Assembly (NCBI RefSeq): GCF_030384665.1
Contig: NC_083677.1
Location: 858,501-922,500 of the forward strand
Direction: 5' to 3'
Source: Lodderomyces elongisporus
Lineage: Eukaryota > Ascomycota > Pichiomycetes > Serinales > Debaryomycetaceae
DNA: 64,000 nucleotides
A program made the position numbers and the translations under genes. Under the pieces are notes generated by a model. The model was not told where the DNA came from. It worked only from the letters and a program-made list of their open reading frames with translations, and made no database searches. Of the stretch, positions 57,605 through 64,000 are shown in pieces. The first letter of the stretch is position 1; each line of letters starts with the position of its first letter.

Positions 57605-59161
57605 ATGAAGCTTTCCACTTCCATAGCACTGATTGCGGCAATTGGCCTAGTGCTAGCAACTCAGATTCCGCTACTATTACCTCCGATTGATAAAGAACTA
57701 CAGTCACAAAAAAACCACATCGTAGCACCTAATGTTTTCAATGAATATGATTTATCGCAATTGAGCTCTACAGATCAATTAAACTTGCAAAATGAATGGG
57801 TTAGATTGGAAAATCAATTGGGAAATTTTCAAATGTTGAGTCAATTTAGCCAGTTTCGAAAAATATTTAATAAACCAAAAACAAACTTGACATACTCAAT
57901 TACAACTAATCAATCTACCCCTGAATCAATTGGTTTTGACTCAGTAAAGCAAATATCTGGGTATTTTCATATCAAGGAGACACACAAGAAATTCTTTTAT
58001 TGGTTCTTTGAAAGTAGAAACGACCCAGCAAACGACCCATTAATTCTCTGGCTCAATGGAGGCCCAGGATGCTCCTCAACAATGGGGTTAGCATTGGAGT
58101 TGGGACCTAGCATAATAAACGCATCTATCCAACTCGATTTCAATCCATATTCTTGGAACTCCAACGCAAGTTTATTATTCTTGGACCAGCCAGTAGCTGT
58201 TGGTTTTTCCGATGGTGATGATGACGAGATTCCCTTTAGTACCGAGCAAGCCGCAATGGACTTTGGCAAATTTGTTGAATTATTCCGTAACCAATACCCA
58301 GAATATGCCAAGTTGGATTTCCACATTGCTGGCGAGTCTTATGCCGGTCATTATATTCCCAGTTTTGCATCTACAATAGTCAACAATGGAGTACCTTTGA
58401 AATCAATTATGATTGGTAACGGAATCACTGATTATGTGGTACAGCTTGGCGAAAAGGCTAATATTGGCTGTGGCAAAGGTGGATTAGGAAAAATATACAA
58501 AGACGATGAATGCAGCACTTTTGATCAACGCTACAAACGATTCTTACCATTTGGTGAACTATGCTACAAGTTCCCCAATCCAATAACATGTTACATTTCA
58601 CTACTCGCATCACCAACCACACCAGACAAAGGTGACTTGAACCCATACGATGCACGTCTCAAATGCAACAACGATGCACCCTGGTGTTATCCAGAATTTA
58701 CTTACATTGACCAGTACTTCAACACACCAAAAGTCCAACATGCTCTTTTAGGATCAAATGCACTTCAGAAAAACTACACCGTTTGCAATAAAAAAATTGA
58801 GCAGAAATTCTTTTACGATTTGGCCCTTCCTTACCAGCAATACGTAGCACAACTTTTGAACGATGGGGTGGCGGTACTAATTTATGCTGGGGATAAGGAT
58901 CTTACCTGTGATTGGTTGGGAAATTTGGCATGGTGCAACAAACTCGATTATTCCGACCAAAAACACTTTAATTCTTCTGTTTTCAGACCATGGACTATAT
59001 CTGATGACGAAAAAGTAGTACATGCAGGCGAGGTGAAAAACCATAAGCAATTCACATATCTACGATTCTTCAACGCTGGACATATGGTACCGATGGATCA
59101 ACCACAAAACTCATTGAATATGGTTAATAGCTGGATTCAGGGGAATTACGCATTGTTGTAG
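57605..59161 (+). CDS. Serine carboxypeptidase, carboxypeptidase Y family, copy 1
   Basis: A 518-residue S10 peptidase that removes C-terminal residues from peptides. Signal peptide at about 1-18 (KLSTSIALIAAIGLVLA), propeptide to about 95. The catalytic triad is intact: Ser in GESYAGHYIPS (near 244), Asp in IYAGDKDLTCDWLGN (near 431) and His in NAGHMVPMDQP (near 491). The substrate-binding block LWLNGGPGCSS is present. Several Cys pairs and N-x-S/T sites fit a vacuolar or secreted glycoprotein. The CPY vacuolar signal QRPL is not seen, so location is open. It is a tandem paralog of the next gene, with two near-identical tracts (57930-58054 and 58151-58405) set in more diverged sequence. Confidence 0.9.
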   Translation: MKLSTSIALIAAIGLVLATQIPLLLPPIDKELQSQKNHIVAPNVFNEYDLSQLSSTDQLNLQNEWVRLENQLGNFQMLSQFSQFRKIFNKPKTNLTYSITTNQSTPESIGFDSVKQISGYFHIKETHKKFFYWFFESRNDPANDPLILWLNGGPGCSSTMGLALELGPSIINASIQLDFNPYSWNSNASLLFLDQPVAVGFSDGDDDEIPFSTEQAAMDFGKFVELFRNQYPEYAKLDFHIAGESYAGHYIPSFASTIVNNGVPLKSIMIGNGITDYVVQLGEKANIGCGKGGLGKIYKDDECSTFDQRYKRFLPFGELCYKFPNPITCYISLLASPTTPDKGDLNPYDARLKCNNDAPWCYPEFTYIDQYFNTPKVQHALLGSNALQKNYTVCNKKIEQKFFYDLALPYQQYVAQLLNDGVAVLIYAGDKDLTCDWLGNLAWCNKLDYSDQKHFNSSVFRPWTISDDEKVVHAGEVKNHKQFTYLRFFNAGHMVPMDQPQNSLNMVNSWIQGNYALL

Positions 59162-59808
59162 AAAATGGAAAAAATAAAATAACATAAAAGAATTGAAAAA
59201 AGAAAAAAAATCAAAGAGCTTATACTTTTATTGGCACTCCTGGTGGGCTCTATTGGTTCATTTTTCTCTCTATATTTTATACAATTTTTTTCTTTATTTT
59301 AAAAGGATTTGATTGAGTTTCAGTTTTCACAAGATTTTCTTAGAAAAGTGAAAGAGAGGTACAAGTTAAAAGATTAGAGAAAAAAGAAAGCTAATGGGAC
59401 AACAACAAAATTAAAACCATTAAGGTATGTTTGGGTTCTTTGAAGAACAAGCCATATAGCCTCGCCCAATCTGTAACTAAACCCGCTCTATCTCCGTTAA
59501 TCTGCAGAATTCGTCTTTCTCATTCTCTCTCTAAACAAACAAATAATGGTGCCGTTTACACCAACGGTAATTTTAGTCGTTTACTAGCTTTTCTAGCTCT
59601 CTCTCTGTTCTCCAGACAACTGTTATATATATATATATATATATATATAATACAATTGACTTCAGCTCTAACGGCTATTAAATATACATAGACATACATA
59701 CACACACATATATATATAAACACCTTTTTCTATTTTTTTTTTGCTAACAGTCAATTGTTTTGTAAAGGACGAAATCTACCTAACCTGTTACTGCTAGTAT
59801 ACTAAAGC
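59162..59808. other. Intergenic region between the two carboxypeptidase genes
   Basis: Contains the 3' end of copy 1 and the promoter of copy 2: CTCCGTTAAT at 59492-59501, a CT-rich patch (59595-59612), (TA)n at 59623-59649, and a TATATATATAAA string near 59709-59720. No gene supported. Confidence 0.5.
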
Positions 59809-61344
59809 ATGAGACTTTTCAACTTTGTCTTGACAATTGCTTGTGCTTCGGCATTACAAATACCATTCACCGCCAACAAACCTAAAGCTGCTAATATTGT
59901 ACAAGAAGATTCTATCGCTCCGGCATACCCTTTCAATGAGGTTGATTTGAGCTCATTGAATATTCATCAACAACTTCATTTACAGAATGAATGGACCAAA
60001 TATGAACATCAATTAGGCTTAGAGCAAATGCTCGGCCAATATAACAAATTTAAAAAGTTGTTTGAGAAACCCAAAACAGATATGACATATTCAATTACAT
60101 CCGATCCTGAAAGTACGCCAGAAATACTTGGTTTTGACTCAGTAAAGCAAATATCTGGGTATTTTCATATCAAGGAGACACACAAGAAATTCTTTTATTG
60201 GTTCTTTGAAAGTAGAAACGACCCAGCAAACGACCCATTGATTCTCTGGCTTAGCGGAGGCCCAGGATGCTCGTCCAACATTGGATTGGCTATGGAACTT
60301 GGTCCAAGTTGGATCAATGCTACTATCCAGCCTGATTTCAACCCATACTCTTGGAACTCCAACGCAAGTTTATTATTCTTGGACCAGCCAGTAGCTGTTG
60401 GCTTTTCCGACGGTGATGATGACGAGATTCCCTTTAGTACCGAGCAAGCTGCAATCGACTTTGGCAAATTTGTTGAATTATTCCGTAACCAATACCCAGA
60501 ATATGCCAAGTTGGATTTCCACATTGCTGGCGAGTCTTATGCCGGTCATTATATTCCCAGTTTTGCATCTACAATAGTCAATAATGGAGTACCTTTGAAA
60601 TCAGTTTTGATTGGTAATGGGATTACTGACTTTGTGGTGCAAATTGGCCAAGTGGCAAATATGGGTTGTGGCCAAGGTGGTATTGGTCAAATTTATACTG
60701 ATGAAGAGTGCAGCAGCTATGAGCAGTACTACAAAAATTTTGTTCCGTTTGGTGAATTATGCTATAAATTTCCTAATCCCGTCACTTGTTTTGTTGCCTT
60801 GTTGGCAACACCAAATGCTCCAGACAAAGGTGACTTAAATCCATATGATTCAAGAGTCAAGTGTGGGGACAATCCATTATGTTACGAGCAGATTGGATAC
60901 ATTAATGAATATTTCAATTTGCCACAAGTTGAAAAAGCACTTCTTGGAAATGTTCCAGAAAAGAATTTTACCTCGTGCAACTCAAAAGTTGGTCAAAAAT
61001 TTATATTTGAAACAATGAGACCATACCAACAATACGTTTCAGAGTTATTGGACAAGGAAATACCAGTCTTGATATACGTCGGTGATAAGGATTTGGTTTG
61101 TGATTGGCTCGGTAATTTAGCTTGGGTCAATAAGCTTGATTATTCAGGCCACGAGAACTTCAATGCTACAAAATTTGCGCCATGGTTTACCACTGAAGGT
61201 ATTCAGGCAGGTGAGGTCAAAAACTACAAGCATTTCACCTATTTACGAATTTATGAATCCGGTCACATGGTTCCATTAGACCAGCCAAAGAATGCATTGA
61301 GTATGGTTAATCAATGGGTCAGTGGTAATTATGCATTATCTTAG
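59809..61344 (+). CDS. Serine carboxypeptidase, carboxypeptidase Y family, copy 2
   Basis: A 511-residue paralog of the upstream gene. Signal peptide at about 1-15 (RLFNFVLTIACASA). Triad Ser (GESYAGHY, near 242), Asp (IYVGDKDLVCDWLGN, near 426) and His (ESGHMVPLDQP, near 486) are intact. The substrate block reads LWLSGGPGCSS, with Ser for the Asn of LNGGPGCSS, which is usual in the family and takes part in substrate C-terminal carboxylate binding in CPY. The region around it is otherwise nearly identical in DNA to copy 1. The difference could shift substrate preference or activity. Probably vacuolar or secreted. Confidence 0.9.
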   Translation: MRLFNFVLTIACASALQIPFTANKPKAANIVQEDSIAPAYPFNEVDLSSLNIHQQLHLQNEWTKYEHQLGLEQMLGQYNKFKKLFEKPKTDMTYSITSDPESTPEILGFDSVKQISGYFHIKETHKKFFYWFFESRNDPANDPLILWLSGGPGCSSNIGLAMELGPSWINATIQPDFNPYSWNSNASLLFLDQPVAVGFSDGDDDEIPFSTEQAAIDFGKFVELFRNQYPEYAKLDFHIAGESYAGHYIPSFASTIVNNGVPLKSVLIGNGITDFVVQIGQVANMGCGQGGIGQIYTDEECSSYEQYYKNFVPFGELCYKFPNPVTCFVALLATPNAPDKGDLNPYDSRVKCGDNPLCYEQIGYINEYFNLPQVEKALLGNVPEKNFTSCNSKVGQKFIFETMRPYQQYVSELLDKEIPVLIYVGDKDLVCDWLGNLAWVNKLDYSGHENFNATKFAPWFTTEGIQAGEVKNYKHFTYLRIYESGHMVPLDQPKNALSMVNQWVSGNYALS

Positions 61345-61431
61345 TAAAAGGCACAATATATTCCAAACTATTGGTTGTTCTTTTTTTTTTTTAGAAAAAA
61401 AACAAACAAAAAGAACAAATACTTCAATTCC

Positions 61432-62565
61432 TTACAACTTTGATTCATTCAAAATTTCTTCGACAAGTGAGTACACTTTTAAACTTGCTCCGTAGCTCAA
61501 CTCGTATCCCATTCCACCAGCACCGTAATTATGAATTACATTTTGTCCATTAATCTTCTCCCTCTCTATCCTCAACCCACCACGTCTTGCCGGCCTTAAA
61601 GCAACGTTGACTTTCATCACGTCAAAGTACTTTTCACCATTTCTTGACTCTTTATTAATATTGTCCTCTTTTCCATTTCTCGCTTCCAGCTTCATCAATG
61701 ATGGAAAATAACGTTCCCCCAATTTAAAGAGATGTTTTGTATCTTCTTCCCTAATACCCAAGAATGTATCGCCAACTTGTTTGGTTCCGCCAAGAATGAC
61801 TCCACCATACAATGGTCTATGAATGGTAAAGATCCATGATTTGTTTGCTAATTGATAAGTTATTGTTTTGTTTAAATAGGGACAGTCTGGAGGCGGGTTA
61901 ATCAACAATGTTTGACCTCGGATAGGTTCATAAGCAGGGTCGGTACCTCCGGAATATTGCAATCCTTTTCCAGTACAATTGACAATAATCGGTCTTTTTG
62001 GCTTTTCGGAAAACAAAGTATTTATTTGCTGCAAACTGTCTAGCTTCAAAGTAATAAACTTGACACCATATATAGTTTGCAACTTGCGATAAAGATATTG
62101 TAGATACATGGGAGGACTAACTACCCAAGTATCATATTCAAATCCCAAGAAACCGCGTTCATCAACCCCTAATTTCTTGAAATTTTGCAAATCCTCTGTG
62201 TAACCTCTTGCACAAGTTTTGTATAGTTCGCTTGGGTCTTCGAGATATTCCACACCTTTAACAAATTTAACTGAACTTTCTGGATGGTCAGATGCCAATT
62301 TTTGAAAATATTGCAATGTCTTTCTCGTCAACTTCAGTTCTTCAAACTCTTTTTCTGTGGCGCTGGGGAAAGGACGGAAATGAGCGCCTGCCCAAGGAGA
62401 AACATATTCATTGGAAGTTGTGAGTGAGGTATTCATTGAGGGCAGATGTGGGCCCCATTCGGCAATGACTGATATTTGAGTTGTGCTTTGTGGCAAATTC
62501 TCAGCCAAAGTCAATGCGGTTGTAAGACCAAGAACACCAGCACCAACAACTACTATATGTGGCAT
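61432..62565 (-). CDS. Peroxisomal D-amino-acid oxidase
   Basis: A 377-residue FAD enzyme of the DAO family that oxidises D-amino acids to keto acids with release of ammonia and H2O2. FAD fold at the N-terminus (HIVVVGAGVLGLTTALTLAE). SPWAGAHFRPFP resembles the family's typical second motif. NCTGKGLQYSGGTD, RGQTLLINPPP and a C-terminal LRPARRGGLRIERE and NYGAGGMGYELSYG block complete the fold. The protein ends NESKL: SKL is a canonical PTS1 peroxisomal signal. The start is the ATG at 62565 (MPHIVVVGAG); the 11 upstream codons have no ATG. A short Lys/Asn/Glu-rich insert lies near 305-318. It may serve growth on D-amino acids as nitrogen source. Distinguishing DAO from D-aspartate oxidase is not possible here. 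Confidence 0.87.
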   Translation of the reverse strand: MPHIVVVGAGVLGLTTALTLAENLPQSTTQISVIAEWGPHLPSMNTSLTTSNEYVSPWAGAHFRPFPSATEKEFEELKLTRKTLQYFQKLASDHPESSVKFVKGVEYLEDPSELYKTCARGYTEDLQNFKKLGVDERGFLGFEYDTWVVSPPMYLQYLYRKLQTIYGVKFITLKLDSLQQINTLFSEKPKRPIIVNCTGKGLQYSGGTDPAYEPIRGQTLLINPPPDCPYLNKTITYQLANKSWIFTIHRPLYGGVILGGTKQVGDTFLGIREEDTKHLFKLGERYFPSLMKLEARNGKEDNINKESRNGEKYFDVMKVNVALRPARRGGLRIEREKINGQNVIHNYGAGGMGYELSYGASLKVYSLVEEILNESKL

Positions 62566-63161
62566 CTTTATGAATTTTCCCTTTAACTTTGTAAACAACT
62601 GGAAATCAAACTTGTTTAGAAATCAGCTAAGCGATTGTTTAACTGCTATTATTAAGCAGGTAAAAAAAAAACAAGTAAAAAAGATAAAAAAAATACAAAA
62701 GGAAAACTTTTGGCAAATAAGAAAGAAGGATAATGAATGGAAAAAAGGGGTACTAGAGTTAATAGTAGATTCTAGTGGTTATATTACTCTATCCGTGTGA
62801 TTCATAATTAATGGATTAAGGAATTCTTGAAAGCGGGATTTGTAATTCTGAGAGAAGCAGTTACTTGATTGAGACATGTTTGCGGCTGTTCGTTATTGAA
62901 AATATTCCTTACACTCACATAAACTTCTTCACTCACACAAACTTCTTCACTCGCTCATTGTCTCCAGACTTCAGACACAAACCTAATCAAACGTATGGGA
63001 AAAATAATAATCAAAAAAAAAAAAAGAAGAAAAAAAAAAATATTGAATTAGAGTCAGAAAGATACGAGATAAAAGTGAGGGAAAAGTCAGATTTGTTGAC
63101 AAATAAGATCATTTTCCATTACCCATTCCAAACAATATCAAACCCCCCCCTCAAAAAAAAA
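62566..63161. other. Divergent promoter region DAO/SHR3
   Basis: A-rich, with ACTTCTTCACTC repeats near 62925-62955 and A and C homopolymers just before the SHR3 ATG. An ORF continues upstream of SHR3 in frame but lacks an ATG near a plausible start and is low complexity. Confidence 0.5.
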
Positions 63162-63896
63162 ATGGTCAGGTGGATGAAATATAAAGAAGTTGTTCCAATT
63201 GGGACTGCTTTGATTGTTGGCGCAACAACATTTGGACTTGGTGTCATTTATGGCAATTGGCCCTACGATCTCGACACCTTATGGAGACATAGTGTTACCG
63301 ATGGATTTGATAAGTCTCTTGCCCACTATCAAACATGGGGCAATGCACCAATGTACATTCACTACACGTTACATACTGTGGGTTTTCTTGGTCTTGTTGG
63401 ACATTTTATCAAATTGTACAAGCCGGATGAAGAGGCCAAATACTTTGAGTATGGTTCGTTGGGATTATTTATGATCGCCATCATTATTTACTTGACCAAT
63501 TTGAGAACTGGAGTTACTTCTTGTCTTTCTGGACAATGGGGTGATGTCGATTACAAGACGGGACTCAATGTCATGGCTGCGTCACAAGTGATGATTATTT
63601 TGGTGCTTGTTGGTGTGTTGGTGCTTCAAGGTGGATTATATTATGCCCAATGGTATGACGAGCAATTGAAGTTGGAATTTTATGAGAATGAAAGGAGAGA
63701 GGCCGCTGCTGCTGCTGAGGCACAAGCAAGAGAAGAGGAGAGTTTGAGTAAGAAGAGTGGTAAGAGAGGAAAGAAGGATGTCGTTGTTGAAGAAGGCGAT
63801 GTTGCTGATGAGGCTGATGCAGTAATTGAAAAAGATGCAGGCAGTACTTCTGTAAGTGGAAAGAAAAAGTCAGCAGCCAAAAAGAGAAGATCATGA
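63162..63896 (+). CDS. SHR3: ER packaging chaperone for amino acid permeases, Shr3
   Basis: A 244-residue ER membrane protein. In yeast Shr3 prevents aggregation of amino acid permeases and helps load them into COPII vesicles. Four hydrophobic segments at about 8-30, 60-80, 91-110 and 137-160; conserved strings include IGTALIVGATTFGLGVIYGN, AHYQTW, FEYGSLGLFMIAIIIYLTN and LRTG. The cytosolic tail (about 168-244) is Ala/Glu-rich then Lys-rich (KKKSAAKKRRS), longer than in S. cerevisiae. The start is the ATG at 63162, directly after an A run. It lies beside DAO and two carboxypeptidases, giving a local amino-acid theme. Confidence 0.93.
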   Translation: MVRWMKYKEVVPIGTALIVGATTFGLGVIYGNWPYDLDTLWRHSVTDGFDKSLAHYQTWGNAPMYIHYTLHTVGFLGLVGHFIKLYKPDEEAKYFEYGSLGLFMIAIIIYLTNLRTGVTSCLSGQWGDVDYKTGLNVMAASQVMIILVLVGVLVLQGGLYYAQWYDEQLKLEFYENERREAAAAAEAQAREEESLSKKSGKRGKKDVVVEEGDVADEADAVIEKDAGSTSVSGKKKSAAKKRRS

Positions 63897-64000
63897 TCAA
63901 TCATATTTAGAATCCATTTTGTTTAGACTACAAACTTTAGACCACATATTTAGAATACTGTATAGGTAGGTACAATGTGAATGTACACTTGATGTATATG
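63897..64000. other. 3' region of SHR3
   Basis: 104 bases of AT-rich downstream sequence to the window edge; nothing else visible. Confidence 0.5.

Noticed and set aside
60195..60524. Minus-strand frame of 109 codons, duplicated at 57997-58326
   Set aside because: Antisense of the conserved carboxypeptidase core; present in both copies only because the DNA is nearly identical.
1..64000. tRNA, rRNA and snoRNA genes
   Set aside because: I looked for T-loop (GGTTCRA) and box motifs by eye and found none convincing; a tRNAscan-SE and Infernal run would settle it.

Overview
The window looks like nuclear DNA from a budding yeast of the CUG-Ser clade (Candida/Lodderomyces group). Lodderomyces elongisporus is my best guess, not proven. 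The reasons are the gene set (PGA59/PGA62-type GPI wall proteins, AHP1, VTC4, CFT1, MSN5, MKT1), few and short introns with TACTAAC-like branch points, long T-rich or A-rich spacers, many (TA)n tracts, and in-frame Asn, Ser and Asp homopolymers. Genes are monocistronic on both strands; there are no bacterial-style operons. I saw no tRNA, rRNA or CRISPR array.

Layout. 1-11.9 kb: two paralogous small GPI-anchored wall proteins flank a complete LTR retrotransposon (3286-8316) and a gene-free stretch of nearly 3 kb. 12.5-23.5 kb: HTD2, RPF1, MSN5, AIM24 and MKT1. 24.2-34 kb: a three-exon CQD1 gene, LPL1, TIM13, PRE7, ERD2 and a PDI-like protein. 34-46.4 kb: a gene-poor 2.3 kb, a large repeat-rich GPI wall protein, CFT1, GPI11 and AHP1. 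46.8-56.3 kb: a SUN-domain protein (MPS3-like), an AIF/AMID-type FAD oxidoreductase, VTC4 and an SRPBCC-fold protein. 57.6-63.9 kb: two tandem carboxypeptidase-Y-type genes, a peroxisomal D-amino-acid oxidase and SHR3.

The most unusual item is the retrotransposon. It has apparently identical 454-bp LTRs, a perfect 5-bp target duplication (CTCCG) and a clear polypurine tract, but no reverse transcriptase. Inside is a Gag-like ORF that ends in a 105-bp tandem repeat, followed by three overlapping open frames each shifted by +1, the last resembling the end of a Ty3/gypsy-type integrase. A leader segment with conserved inverted repeats occurs twice, once before the Gag-like ORF and once before the second coding region. 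It looks like a recently moved, non-autonomous element that depends on a partner.

Functional themes: wall building (three GPI proteins plus GPI11 of the GPI-anchor pathway); ER retrieval (ERD2 next to a PDI-like protein ending in HIEL); mitochondrial biology (HTD2, AIM24, CQD1, TIM13); and amino-acid acquisition (two carboxypeptidases, D-amino-acid oxidase, SHR3). Gene symbols come from recalled family resemblance; no database search was run.
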